Numbered from the stretch's first letter, positions 22,732 to 30,424 are shown. The stretch: 34,018 nucleotides of DNA from Amycolatopsis pittospori (GCF_013870525.1 NZ_JACBXD010000080.1:1-34018); one strand, 5' to 3'. The notes: a model not told the origin generated them from the letters alone. Numbers and translations: made by a program.

Positions 22732-23576
22732 AGGCCGCGCCGTTTTCCTACTTCCGGGCTTCGTCCCTCGATGAGGCCATCGAGGCGCTGGCCACGCCGG
22801 ACTCGCGGGTATTGGCCGGCGGGCAGAGCCTGGTTCCGCTGCTGAACCTGCGCCAGGCGAGGCCGTCGCTGGTGGTCGACATCAACCGCGTCGACGATCT
22901 TTCCTTCCTCCGCAAGGAGAACGGGCGGCTGGAGATCGGCGCGCTCACCCGGCACCGTGTCGTCGAGACGTCCGAAGTCGTACGCTCCGAGGTCCCGCTG
23001 CTCGCCGAAGCGCTCGCCTACGTGGGGCATGTCGCGATCCGGAACCGCGGCACGATCGGCGGCAGCCTCGCGCACGCCGACCCCGCGGCGGAACTGCCCG
23101 CGGTGATGCTCGCGCTCGACGCCGAGTTCGTCGTCCGCGGCCCTTCCGGGGAGCGCATCGTCGCTGCGCGGGACTTCTTCCTGGGACCGCATCGGACGGC
23201 CTTGGCGTCCGGCGAACTCCTGACCCGGATTTCGGTACCGCTGAGCCGTGGCGTCTGCGCGGTCGAGGAACTGAGCCGCCGAAGCCGGGATCTGGCGCTG
23301 GTGGCCGTCTTCGCCGTCGTGTCGATGTCCGACGGCGTCTGCGAAACCGCGCGGATCGCCGTCGCGGGGGCGGGCCCCACGCCGATCCGGGCCATCGCCG
23401 CCGAAGAGTCGCTCGCCGGCGGCGCTCTGACCGCCGACGCGATCACGGACGCGGCCGAGTCGGTCGCCGCGGCGACCGATCCGCCCGACGACCTCCACGC
23501 CCCGGCCGGCTACCGCCGTGAAATGGCCGCCGTCCTCACGCGGCGGGCGATCACGCGGGCGAAGGGACGCGCATGA
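22728..23576 (+). CDS. FAD-binding medium subunit of the molybdenum hydroxylase
   Basis: 282 residues. FYFRASSLDEA-type N-terminus (here FSYFRASSLDEAIEAL), then the FAD-binding AGGQSLVPLLNLR and RNRGTIGGSLAHADPAAEL, match the CoxM/CutM family, which passes electrons from the iron-sulfur centres through FAD. The C-terminal domain is CO dehydrogenase flavoprotein type (PPDDLHAPAGYRREMAAVL). The ATG overlaps the large subunit stop (ATGA) and the gene ends with another ATGA overlap with the iron-sulfur subunit. This means the three subunits are made in a coupled way. Confidence 0.93.
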   Translation: MKAAPFSYFRASSLDEAIEALATPDSRVLAGGQSLVPLLNLRQARPSLVVDINRVDDLSFLRKENGRLEIGALTRHRVVETSEVVRSEVPLLAEALAYVGHVAIRNRGTIGGSLAHADPAAELPAVMLALDAEFVVRGPSGERIVAARDFFLGPHRTALASGELLTRISVPLSRGVCAVEELSRRSRDLALVAVFAVVSMSDGVCETARIAVAGAGPTPIRAIAAEESLAGGALTADAITDAAESVAAATDPPDDLHAPAGYRREMAAVLTRRAITRAKGRA

Positions 23577-24037
23577 TCACGGTGACCCTGACGGTGAACG
23601 GACGGACCTACAGCGCGGACTGCGAACCGCGGCGGACGCTGGCCGACTTCCTGCGCCACGACCTGGGTTTCACCGGCGTGCACGTCGGCTGCGAACACGG
23701 CGTCTGCGGCTCGTGCACCGTCACCCTCGACGGCGCGAGCGCGCGCTCGTGCTGCCTGCTGGCGGTCCAGGTGGACGGCGCGGACGTCGTCACCGTCGAA
23801 GGGCTCGCCCAAGACGGCGAACTGCATCCACTGCAGGAGTCGTTCCGGCGGCACCACGGCCTGCAATGCGGCTTCTGCACACCCGGAATGCTGGCGACGG
23901 CGCTGGAGTTGCTGAAGGACAACCCGGCCCCGACGGACCCTGAAATCCGGCAGGCGATCTCGGGGAACCTGTGCCGGTGCACGGGTTACCAGTTCATCGT
24001 GGACGCCATCCGGGACGCGGCTCCCGGCCGTCCGTGA
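23573..24037 (+). CDS. [2Fe-2S] small subunit of the molybdenum hydroxylase
   Basis: 154 residues. The plant-type ferredoxin cluster is CEHGVCGSC with Cys40, 45, 48 and 60. The second cluster, in the helical domain, uses CGFC (99 and 102) and CRC (134 and 136) in QCGFCTPGML and GNLCRCTGYQ. This is the standard CoxS pattern. Start at 23573, ATGA-coupled to the previous gene. The stop codon (24035-24037) lies inside the left arm of palindrome C, so the last codons are part of a likely terminator. The three subunits imply a complete enzyme, but no maturation factor (CoxF/XdhC type) gene is present within the window. Confidence 0.95.
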   Translation: MITVTLTVNGRTYSADCEPRRTLADFLRHDLGFTGVHVGCEHGVCGSCTVTLDGASARSCCLLAVQVDGADVVTVEGLAQDGELHPLQESFRRHHGLQCGFCTPGMLATALELLKDNPAPTDPEIRQAISGNLCRCTGYQFIVDAIRDAAPGRP

Positions 24038-24084
24038 AGGCCTCCTTGCCTACTCTGAAGGTAGGGAAGGAGGCCTTCACGGAC
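24030..24084. terminator. Inverted repeat C, 24-bp arms, overlapping the CoxS-type stop codon
   Basis: Arms 24030-24053 and 24061-24084 are 24 bp with one mismatch and a 7-nt loop. The left arm starts with the same GTCCGTGAAGGCC word as palindrome A. The stop codon of the small subunit is inside the arm. The opposing GH25 gene stops 13 bp after the right arm, so it probably serves both transcripts. Confidence 0.8.
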
Positions 24085-24097
24085 TTCGGAACCGAGC

Positions 24098-25057
24098 TCA
24101 GCCGACGATGTCGATCTCGAACTCCACGTTCGAGCTGTACTCGAAGTCGACCCATACCGCGCCCGGCAGGGCGTACCGCCGGTGCGAGACCGTCTTCGGA
24201 TTGAAGCCGGGCACCTGCGTGGGATTCCCGCCGACGCCGATCTTGTCGCTGCCCCAGGCGTAGATGTTGCCCTGCCAGACGGGCGAGTCGGTGATGCCGT
24301 CGCCGTCGATACGCGGCCGGACGATGATCGCGGCCGTCTCACTGCCGGAGAGCAGCAGCCGCACGGCGGTGGTGGACGGGCTGGCCGGAATTGTCCTGCG
24401 TTCCATGAGTTCTGTCGTCGCCTTCCGCGTCGGGGCGGCGCCGCCGCCGGTCAAGTGGGCGTTCGTGTAGGACTCGTTGAGGTCGACACTGCTCGCGCGG
24501 ATACCGGGGATCCGGCCGGCGTCGGAGTACTGATGGACGTCGTAGCGGCCCGCGGCGGCGTCGGGTTTGGCGCCGTAGCGCGCGATCCAGATCACCAGGT
24601 CGCGCACGCCGAACTGGTCCGGCCGCAGCATCTTGGCGAGCGAGTTGTTCAGGTAGATGCCGGGACGGAACCCATGTCCCGCGACGCGGTTGCAGAACCT
24701 GATCGAGAAGTCCCGCTTACGCCCGTCGGGGATGTTCGGCGTACCCGAACCCGGCGGGTTGTCCTCGAGGTCGAGCATCGGGGCGCAGCCTGTCGCACCG
24801 AGCCGCCGGACCTCCGCGATGAACACGTCGGCCTGCGCTTCGGGCGACGGGCTCGCCTGAGCGAAGTGGTAACCACCTACCGGAATACCCACGGATCTCG
24901 CTCCGGCCACCAGCGCGTCACCGGTGTTGCGGCCACCGTTGGGCAGGCCTCCACCGTCCGTGAGCTTGACGAACACGTACGACACACCATGGTTCTTGAC
25001 GGCTTGCCAGTCAGTAACGGTCTGAAAGCGACTGTAGACATCTATTCCCAGCGCCAT
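24098..25057 (-). CDS. Glycoside hydrolase family 25 (lysozyme-type muramidase)
   Basis: 319 residues. GIDVYSRFQTVTDWQAVKNH at the start gives the first catalytic-barrel Asp (Asp6), and MLDLEDN supplies Asp96 and Glu98 of the GH25 DxE motif. Other family pieces are KLTDG and GGYHFAQASPSPEAQAD. A C-terminal beta-rich region of about 110 residues (LLLSGSETAAIIVRPR, WGSDKIGVGGNP) has no family I recognise and may bind cell wall. No signal peptide is visible, so export may use another route or lysis. Start ATG 25057 chosen because it begins the barrel; a TTG at 25090 adds 11 odd residues. No other phage gene is nearby. Confidence 0.85.
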   Translation of the reverse strand: MALGIDVYSRFQTVTDWQAVKNHGVSYVFVKLTDGGGLPNGGRNTGDALVAGARSVGIPVGGYHFAQASPSPEAQADVFIAEVRRLGATGCAPMLDLEDNPPGSGTPNIPDGRKRDFSIRFCNRVAGHGFRPGIYLNNSLAKMLRPDQFGVRDLVIWIARYGAKPDAAAGRYDVHQYSDAGRIPGIRASSVDLNESYTNAHLTGGGAAPTRKATTELMERRTIPASPSTTAVRLLLSGSETAAIIVRPRIDGDGITDSPVWQGNIYAWGSDKIGVGGNPTQVPGFNPKTVSHRRYALPGAVWVDFEYSSNVEFEIDIVG

Positions 25058-25087
25058 ACATACAGCCTGAAGGGTGAATCCGTTGGA

Positions 25088-25135
25088 CAAAAGGGCCTAG
25101 TGGGCGATAACAGGTTCGCCCGATTCGCCCTTTTG
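25088..25135. other. Nested palindrome upstream of the GH25 gene
   Basis: CAAAAGGGC (25088-25096) pairs with GCCCTTTTG (25127-25135), and inside it GGGCG (25102-25106) pairs with CGCCC (25117-25121). The two stems share one centre of symmetry, with 5-bp internal loops on both sides and a 10-nt terminal loop. It lies 30 bp upstream of the GH25 start, in the divergent gap. Possibly an operator or an mRNA structure. Confidence 0.5.
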
Positions 25136-25151
25136 GGCGCCGCCTCCCTGG

Positions 25152-25180
25152 CTGACCGGACTCACCCGTACCCGTACTGT
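25152..25180 (+). promoter_or_regulatory. Leaderless promoter of the 25188 gene
   Basis: CTGACC (25152-25157), 17 nt, then TACTGT (25175-25180), and 7 nt to ATG. There is no Shine-Dalgarno, so the transcript probably begins at the start codon. Confidence 0.6.
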
Positions 25181-25187
25181 GATCGCC

Positions 25188-25370
25188 ATGGCCTCTCGAA
25201 GCCCCTTTCGCTGGATGACCCGGTGGGTGGACTGGTTCGAAGAGCGCGGCGTCTACGTCCCGGGCGAGGAGAGCCGCGCGGTCGATCCGATGCGCGATTT
25301 CGGCTGGCTGATCGTGGCCTGGGTGTCGGGTCTGGCCATCTTCATCCTGTTCTTCGCCTTCGCCGTCTGA
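25188..25370 (+). CDS. Small single-span membrane protein of unknown function
   Basis: 60 residues from ATG 25188. The N-terminal half is charged and aromatic (MASRSPFRWMTRWVDWFEER, then YVPGEESRAVDPMRDFG). The C-terminal half is one membrane segment (WLIVAWVSGLAIFILFFAFAV). No known family. GTG 25179 is an alternative start but it sits on the -10 hexamer. The next gene is a lipoprotein 211 bp away on the same strand. Confidence 0.7.
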   Translation: MASRSPFRWMTRWVDWFEERGVYVPGEESRAVDPMRDFGWLIVAWVSGLAIFILFFAFAV

Positions 25371-25403
25371 GCACGTCACGGACGCCGCCGGTGTGCCACC
25401 GAG

Positions 25404-25445
25404 GTGACGACTGTCACTAGCCGTACCCTTCCGATCACGGATCGG
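25404..25445. other. Two short perfect palindromes downstream of the small membrane gene
   Basis: GTGAC-GACT-GTCAC (25404-25417) and CCGATC-ACG-GATCGG (25431-25445) lie in the 211-bp gap before the lipoprotein gene. They could act as a weak terminator or operator. The rest of the gap holds only a TAATAC hexamer (25531-25536), a possible -10 for the lipoprotein gene. Confidence 0.35.
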
Positions 25446-25581
25446 CCACGGGTGTACACCAGGTGCGCGTCAACACGGCCTCGTCGCTCCTCTCGGCTGA
25501 GGAAGACCGTCACTCTGGACTCTTCGGCACTAATACCTACCTCGAACGGCCCACTGGACCCTCCGACTGGAGTAACCGCAC

Positions 25582-26130
25582 ATGGCGCCCCCGCGCACCC
25601 CGAAGCTCTTGCTCGCCGCCTGCTCGCTGATGCTGGCGGCCGCGTGCGGGGTTCAGGCACCGGAAAAAGGGGCGGCCGTGCTCGGCGCGGACGTCCCGGC
25701 GCAGGGGCTGGCCGCGACGCACGCGGAAGGCGACCTGGCGTTCGGCGCCGCTCCCCACCGGTTCGCGACCGGTGTCACGATCTCGGTATCCCCGCCGAGG
25801 TCCTTCCGCCCCAGCGCTTCCGCGTACCCGCAGAGCCCGCGCGCGGTGGCCTTCGGCATCGAGGTGACTAACGCCGGCGACACGACGTACCGGCTTTCCG
25901 GTCTGTCGGTGACGGGCGAGGTCGACGGCGAAAGCGGGTCGGTCAAGCAGGTCGTCGACGCCGTGCAGGGCTACAACGGGATCGCCGACGCGGGCAAGGA
26001 CGTGGCGCCCGGCCGGTCGGTCCACCTGAACCTGGCGTTCGCCGTTCCGGACCAGCCGGTGCGGCTCCGTTTGCAGGTGCGGCCGAACCCCGCGGAACCG
26101 GTCGCCGCGAAGTACTGCGGGAAGGTCTGA
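25582..26130 (+). CDS. Lipoprotein of unknown function
   Basis: 182 residues. The N-terminus is a lipoprotein signal peptide (KLLLAACSLMLAAACGV) with LAAAC and the acylated Cys22 (Cys14 is a second candidate). The mature part is beta-rich and probably immunoglobulin-like (VAFGIEVTNAGDTTYRLSGL, then SVHLNLAFAVPDQPVRLRLQ), resembling DUF4352-type extracellular domains, but I would not name the family. It would be anchored to the outer face of the membrane. GGAG nine bases before ATG 25582 supports the start. Confidence 0.82.
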   Translation: MAPPRTPKLLLAACSLMLAAACGVQAPEKGAAVLGADVPAQGLAATHAEGDLAFGAAPHRFATGVTISVSPPRSFRPSASAYPQSPRAVAFGIEVTNAGDTTYRLSGLSVTGEVDGESGSVKQVVDAVQGYNGIADAGKDVAPGRSVHLNLAFAVPDQPVRLRLQVRPNPAEPVAAKYCGKV

Positions 26131-26144
26131 CGCGTCCGGTTCGC

Positions 26145-26150
26145 TACCGT
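26145..26150 (+). promoter_or_regulatory. Leaderless -10 hexamer of the Bcp gene
   Basis: TACCGT lies exactly 7 nt before ATG 26158 and no Shine-Dalgarno is present. No convincing -35 is visible. Confidence 0.5.
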
Positions 26151-26157
26151 GTGCGTC

Positions 26158-26628
26158 ATGACCGAGCAGCGACTCTCCCCCGGCGACAACGCTCCCGATT
26201 TCACCCTCCCCGATCACGAGGGCAACGACGTCTCGCTCAGCGACTTCCGCGGCAAGTCGGTCGTCGTGTACTTCTACCCGAGCGCCGGCACGCCGGGCTG
26301 CACGAAGCAGGCCTGCGACTTCCGGGACAGCCTCGCGCAGCTCAACGACGCCGGCTACCAGGTTCTCGGCATCTCCCCGGACAAGCCCGCGAAGCTCGCG
26401 AAGTTCGTCGAGGCGGAGGGGCTGACCTTCCCGCTGCTTTCCGACACGGAGAAGACCGTCCTCAAGGCGTACAGCGCCTTCGGCGAGAAGAAGAACTACG
26501 GCAAGGTCTACGAAGGCGTCATCCGCTCGACGTTCGTCGTCGATGGCGACGGCAAGATCGCCGTGGCGCAGTACAACGTGCGCGCCACCGGGCACGTTGC
26601 GAAACTGCTGCGGGACCTCGACGTGTAA
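26158..26628 (+). CDS. bcp: Thioredoxin-dependent peroxiredoxin, Bcp/PrxQ type
   Basis: 156 residues. PGDNAPDFTLPDHEGNDVSL, then VVVYFYPSAGTPGCTKQACD holds peroxidatic Cys48 and resolving Cys53, the classic atypical 2-Cys PrxQ spacing. VIRSTFVVDGDGKIAVAQYN and VRATGHV close the fold. It reduces hydroperoxides in the cytoplasm using thioredoxin. The sequence closely resembles M. tuberculosis Bcp (Rv2521). ATG 26158 has the leaderless hexamer; the in-frame GTG at 26149 lies on it. It converges with rdgB across palindrome D. Confidence 0.95.
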   Translation: MTEQRLSPGDNAPDFTLPDHEGNDVSLSDFRGKSVVVYFYPSAGTPGCTKQACDFRDSLAQLNDAGYQVLGISPDKPAKLAKFVEAEGLTFPLLSDTEKTVLKAYSAFGEKKNYGKVYEGVIRSTFVVDGDGKIAVAQYNVRATGHVAKLLRDLDV

Positions 26629-26633
26629 GGGCT

Positions 26634-26675
26634 CGTGAGTGGCGATTCGGGTTCTAACCCGAATCGCCACTCACG
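26634..26675. terminator. Inverted repeat D, 20-bp perfect arms between bcp and rdgB
   Basis: Arms 26634-26653 and 26656-26675 are exact complements with only 2 bases between them, so the RNA loop would open from the inner pairs. It begins 5 bp after the bcp stop and ends 6 bp before the rdgB stop. The arm word is GTGAGTGGCGATTCGG. No U-tract; a bidirectional terminator is the likeliest role. Confidence 0.8.
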
Positions 26676-26681
26676 ACCACG

Positions 26682-27287
26682 TCAACCGGCCAGTTTCCGG
26701 AGCTCTCCCACCAGCGCCCGCAACGCCCGCCCGCGATGCGAAGAAGCGTCCTTTTCGGACGGTTCCAACTCGGCGGACGACCGCGTCCCGCCTTCCGGCA
26801 CGAAGATCGGGTCGTAGCCGAATCCGTTGGCGCCACGGCGTTCCCGGATCAGCGAGCCGCGCCATTCGCCGCGCACCACGGTCTCGTCGCCACCGGGGAC
26901 GACGAGCGCCGCAGCGCAGACGAAGGCCGCGCCCATACGCTCGTCCGGGGTGTCGGACAGCTGCGCCAGCACGAGGTCCAGGTTGGCCTCGTCGTCGCCG
27001 TGCTTGCCGGACCAGCGGGCGGAGAGCACACCGGGCATGCCGTTGAGCGCGTCGATGGCGATGCCCGAGTCGTCGGCGATGGCCGGGAGGCCGGTCGCGG
27101 CGGCCGCGTCCTGCGCCTTCGCGAGTGCGTTGCCTTCGAAGTCCGGAGCGGTTTCAGGTGCTTCGGGGAACTCGGGGACGTCGGCGAGGCCGATGACCTC
27201 GACGCCTTCGATCCCTTCGGCCACCAGGATGCGCCGGAGTTCACCGAGCTTCTTCGCGTTGCGGGTGGCCAAAAGCAGCTTGGTCAC
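26682..27287 (-). CDS. rdgB: RdgB/HAM1-type non-canonical purine NTP pyrophosphatase
   Basis: 201 residues. The signature LLLATRNAKKLGELRRIL opens the protein, and AIADDSGIAIDALNGMPGVL, SARWSG and GFGYDPIFVPEGG are the other HAM1 family blocks. It hydrolyses dITP, ITP and XTP to monophosphates, keeping deaminated purines out of DNA. The GTG start is coupled to rph by a GTGA overlap. Confidence 0.95.
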   Translation of the reverse strand: MTKLLLATRNAKKLGELRRILVAEGIEGVEVIGLADVPEFPEAPETAPDFEGNALAKAQDAAAATGLPAIADDSGIAIDALNGMPGVLSARWSGKHGDDEANLDLVLAQLSDTPDERMGAAFVCAAALVVPGGDETVVRGEWRGSLIRERRGANGFGYDPIFVPEGGTRSSAELEPSEKDASSHRGRALRALVGELRKLAG

Positions 27288-28060
27288 TTCGCGCCCTTCT
27301 TCTTGTCCGTACGCGGCTCGGGCAGTTCGCCGGGGTAGGGCAGCGCGAGCGCCTCGGTCTGCAGGCGCGTCAGCTCCTCACAGCCCGCCTGCGCCATGTC
27401 CAGCATGGTGTCCAAAGTGGACCGCGCGAAGGTGGCGCCCTCACCGGTGCCCTGCACCTCGATCAAAGTGCCCGCGTCGGTGGCGACGACGTTCATGTCG
27501 ACCTCCGCGCGCGAGTCCTCTTCGTACGGGAGGTCGAGGCGCACGCGGCCGTCGACGACGCCCACGCTCACCGCGGCGACCGAGGACGAAAGCGGCTGCG
27601 GGTCGGCGAGGCGGCCCGCAGCGCCGAGCCAGGTCACGGCGTCGGCGAGGGCGACGTAGCCGCCGGTCACCGCGGCCGTGCGGGTGCCGCCGTCGGCCTG
27701 GATGACGTCGCAGTCGATGACGATCGTGTTCTCCCCCAGCGCGGCCAGGTCGATGCAGGCGCGCAGGGACCGGCCGATCAGCCGGGAGATCTCGTGCGTA
27801 CGGCCGCCGACGCGACCCTTGATGGACTCGCGGTCGCCGCGGGTGTTGGTCGCCGACGGGAGCATCGCGTATTCGGCGGTGACCCAGCCGAGGCCGGAAC
27901 CGGCCCGCCAGCGGGGGACGCCTTCGGTGACGCTCGCCGCGCACAGCACCCGGGTGTCGCCGAACTCGATCATCACCGAACCCGCCGGCCACCGCTGGAA
28001 CCCGCGCGTGATCTTGATGTCGCGAAGCTGGTCGTCGTTCCTGCCGTCTTTTCTCGCCAC
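27284..28060 (-). CDS. rph: Ribonuclease PH
   Basis: 258 residues. VTEGVPRWRAGSGLGWVTAE, MLPSATNTRGDRESIKGR, and CDVIQADGGTRTAAVTGGYV are the PDX-family blocks that define RNase PH. It removes 3' tails of tRNA precursors phosphorolytically. I prefer GTG 28060 (VARKDGR...), which aligns with the M. tuberculosis start (MSKREDGR) and lies 7 nt after TAGAGT with no Shine-Dalgarno; GTG 28069 lies on the hexamer. The gene ends overlapping rdgB, and it follows the MBL hydrolase gene with its own promoter. Confidence 0.95.
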   Translation of the reverse strand: MARKDGRNDDQLRDIKITRGFQRWPAGSVMIEFGDTRVLCAASVTEGVPRWRAGSGLGWVTAEYAMLPSATNTRGDRESIKGRVGGRTHEISRLIGRSLRACIDLAALGENTIVIDCDVIQADGGTRTAAVTGGYVALADAVTWLGAAGRLADPQPLSSSVAAVSVGVVDGRVRLDLPYEEDSRAEVDMNVVATDAGTLIEVQGTGEGATFARSTLDTMLDMAQAGCEELTRLQTEALALPYPGELPEPRTDKKKGAK

Positions 28061-28067
28061 GGCCGTC

Positions 28068-28073
28068 ACTCTA
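28068..28073 (-). promoter_or_regulatory. Leaderless -10 hexamer of rph
   Basis: On the minus strand TAGAGT is followed by 7 nt and GTG GCG AGA. It gives rph and rdgB a start independent of the upstream hydrolase gene. No convincing -35 is visible. Confidence 0.5.
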
Positions 28074-28083
28074 GAACCAGCCG

Positions 28084-28851
28084 TCAGACGTCGTAGACGG
28101 CGCCCTGCTCGACGAGCTCGGCGGCGGGGAAGGCCGCGGCCGCCTCGGCGAGGACGGCGTCGCGGTCGGTCCAGGGCGCGACGTGGGTGAGCAGCAGCCG
28201 CCCCACCCCCGCCTTGCGTCCCAGCTCCCCGGCTTCCTTACCGGACAGGTGGACGCCGGCGGGCCGCTCGGGCGAGTCGGTCCAGGAGGCTTCGGAGAGC
28301 AGGACGTCGACGCCGCCGGCGAGGTCGGTCAGGGTGTCGCAGACGCCGGTGTCTCCGGTGTAGGCGAGCGTCTTGCCGCCATGCGAGATCCGCAGGCCGA
28401 AGGCCGGGGTCGGATGGTCGACCGGGACCGCGACGACCTCGAACGGCCCGATCTCCATGGGCTCGGTCCGCAGCGTTTCGAAGGCGTAGACGTCGGAGAG
28501 ATCGGTGGTCGCCCGCTCCTCCTCGTTCGCCGCGTAGGCGTACGCGAGCCGCTCGTGCACGTCCGACGGCCCATAGACCGGCAGGTGGCGCGGCCTTTCG
28601 GGATAGGGCAACGCGGGATGGTAGCGCCGCATCACGGTCAGTGCGCTGACGTCGGCGCAGTGGTCGGGATGCAGATGCGAAAGGATCAGCGCGTCGAGAT
28701 CGAACGGATCGCGGACGGCCTGCAACCTGGCGAGCGTCCCGTTGCCGAGTTCGAGTCCCAGGACGAACCCGTCCGCCTCGATCAGATAGCCGGACGCGGC
28801 GGCGTTGGGCCCGGGGATGCTGCCGCAGCAGCCGAGGATCGTCAGACGCAC
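28084..28851 (-). CDS. Metallo-beta-lactamase fold hydrolase, Rv1339-like (cAMP phosphodiesterase-related)
   Basis: 255 residues. The MBL metal motif HLHPDH lies at 59-64 (ILSHLHPDHCADV). GDTG (YTGDTGVCDTL) and the later His in LLTHVAPW complete the two-metal site. It aligns with M. tuberculosis Rv1339, which has been reported to hydrolyse cAMP; related proteins cleave RNA or cyclic nucleotides. The GTG start follows AAGGTG by 6 nt. It sits between murI and rph, as Rv1339 does. The in vivo substrate is inferred from the homologue. Confidence 0.9.
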   Translation of the reverse strand: MRLTILGCCGSIPGPNAAASGYLIEADGFVLGLELGNGTLARLQAVRDPFDLDALILSHLHPDHCADVSALTVMRRYHPALPYPERPRHLPVYGPSDVHERLAYAYAANEEERATTDLSDVYAFETLRTEPMEIGPFEVVAVPVDHPTPAFGLRISHGGKTLAYTGDTGVCDTLTDLAGGVDVLLSEASWTDSPERPAGVHLSGKEAGELGRKAGVGRLLLTHVAPWTDRDAVLAEAAAAFPAAELVEQGAVYDV

Positions 28852-28880
28852 TGTGACACCTTAAGCACGGATATGGCGAT

Positions 28881-29687
28881 TTACGCGCTGGTGGGAGCCA
28901 GCACACCCGGAGCGAAGCCCATGAACCGCTGAGCGAGCCGGGTGAACGGCTCGGCGGATCCGGTGGCGACGAACTCGTGCCGCGGCGGGGTGTCGCGTTC
29001 GGCGAGGAGATCGTTTTCGGTGAGGATCCGCACGAGGTCACGCGCGGTCTCCTCGGCGCTGGAAACCAGCGTGACGTCCTGGCCCATGACGATCTGCAGC
29101 ACGCCGGACAGCAGCGGATAGTGCGTGCAGCCCATGACCAGCGTGTCGACCTGGGCGTCCAGCAAGGGTTCGAGGTAGCCCTGGGCGAGCCCGAGCACCT
29201 GACGGCCGGTGGTGATGCCACGTTCGACGAAGTCCACGAAACGCGGGCAAGCGACGCTGGTGATCTCGACGCCCTGAGCGCCGTTGAAGGCGTCGTCGTA
29301 GGCGCGGGACCGGACGGTGCCCTCGGTGCCGATCACGCCGATCCGGCCGGAGCGGGTGGCGGAGACCGCCCGGCGCGCGGCCGGCAGGACGACCTCGATC
29401 ACGGGGACGTCGTAGCGCTCCCTGGCGTCGCGAAGGCAGGCGGCCGAGGCGGTGTTACAGGCGATGACCAGCGCCTTCACTCCGCCGTCGACGATGTCGT
29501 CGAGGGCTTCGAGCGCGTACTCGCGCGCCGTCGCGATGGGAAGCGGACCGTACGGGTTGCGGGCGGTGTCGCCGACGTAGCGCAGCTGCTCACCGGGCAG
29601 TTGCTCCAGGATCGCCCTGGCGACGGTGAGCCCGCCCACCCCGGAATCGAAGACGCCGATCGGGGCGTCGGCGCTCGGCTTGCTCAC
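28881..29687 (-). CDS. murI: Glutamate racemase
   Basis: 268 residues. FDSGVGGL (13-20), catalytic Cys77 (ACNTAS) and Cys187 (GCTHYPL) are the diagnostic residues. It makes D-glutamate for peptidoglycan. The GTG start overlaps the rhomboid stop (GTGA). The gene after it is the Rv1339-like hydrolase, 29 bp away. Confidence 0.97.
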   Translation of the reverse strand: MSKPSADAPIGVFDSGVGGLTVARAILEQLPGEQLRYVGDTARNPYGPLPIATAREYALEALDDIVDGGVKALVIACNTASAACLRDARERYDVPVIEVVLPAARRAVSATRSGRIGVIGTEGTVRSRAYDDAFNGAQGVEITSVACPRFVDFVERGITTGRQVLGLAQGYLEPLLDAQVDTLVMGCTHYPLLSGVLQIVMGQDVTLVSSAEETARDLVRILTENDLLAERDTPPRHEFVATGSAEPFTRLAQRFMGFAPGVLAPTSA

Positions 29688-30346
29688 ACGGCGAGGCTAC
29701 CGGGACCGCCCGTGGTCGTTTTCTTGGCTCGGGTCTTGTCCATCCGCGCCACCACCCAGGCCGCGAAGACACCGGACAGCGCGCCGAACAGGTGGCCCTG
29801 CCACGAGACGCCCGGATCCCCCGGAAGCAGTCCCCAGAGCATCCCGCTCCAGATGCCCAGCAGCAGCACGGCCACCAGGATCTGCCCGACGGCCCGGTTG
29901 AAAATACCCCGGACCAGCAGGAACGCGAGCCAGCCGAAGGCGACGCCGGACGCGCCCACGGTCACGGTGTTGTCGGGCGCGATGAGCCAGACGCCGACGC
30001 CGGAGAGCACCCAGATGATCGCGGTGACCAGCACCCACCGGCCGATTCCGGCGGCCATCGCGAGGAAGGCGAACACCAGGACCGGGACGGTGTTGGAGAA
30101 CAGATGCCCCCAGCCCGCGTGCAGCAGCGGCGCCCAGATCACGCCGTCGAGCCCGGAGAGGTCGCGGGCGAGGATGCCGCCCTGGTCGAGGTCGGCGGGC
30201 AGGACGACGTCGACCAGCTCCACCAGGTAGAGCAGCACGGTGAAGGCCAGCGCCACGATCGCGGCGGCCTTCGGGTTCGGCGGCAGGACGCGTTTGGCCG
30301 GATCCGTACCGGACGACTCGCTCGCCGGGACCGGCTGGGAAGGCAT
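29684..30346 (-). CDS. Rhomboid-family intramembrane serine protease
   Basis: 220 residues, six to seven membrane helices. The active site is GASG with Ser133, and His185 (WQGHLFG) completes the dyad. His76, His81 and Asn85 in LLHAGWGHLFSNTV match the conserved HxxxxHxxxN. It cleaves membrane proteins within the bilayer; targets are unknown. ATG 30346 is chosen because GGGGAGG lies 8 bases ahead; the in-frame GTG at 30355 abuts the Shine-Dalgarno. Equivalent to M. tuberculosis Rv1337. Confidence 0.93.
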   Translation of the reverse strand: MPSQPVPASESSGTDPAKRVLPPNPKAAAIVALAFTVLLYLVELVDVVLPADLDQGGILARDLSGLDGVIWAPLLHAGWGHLFSNTVPVLVFAFLAMAAGIGRWVLVTAIIWVLSGVGVWLIAPDNTVTVGASGVAFGWLAFLLVRGIFNRAVGQILVAVLLLGIWSGMLWGLLPGDPGVSWQGHLFGALSGVFAAWVVARMDKTRAKKTTTGGPGSLAV

Positions 30347-30424
30347 GGTGGTCACCTCCCCAGGCTACGGCCGTGACCGGCGATATCGCCTCCGTGAGAA
30401 CCCTGAATTGTCGGTGGGGGCCGC

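Noticed and set aside
20407..24037. Aerobic CO dehydrogenase
   Set aside because: The large subunit has PYGSFRGYG in place of AYxCSFR, so CO oxidation is not supported.
24098..25057. Prophage remnant around the GH25 gene
   Set aside because: No other phage genes are adjacent, and GH25 enzymes also occur as chromosomal autolysins in actinobacteria.
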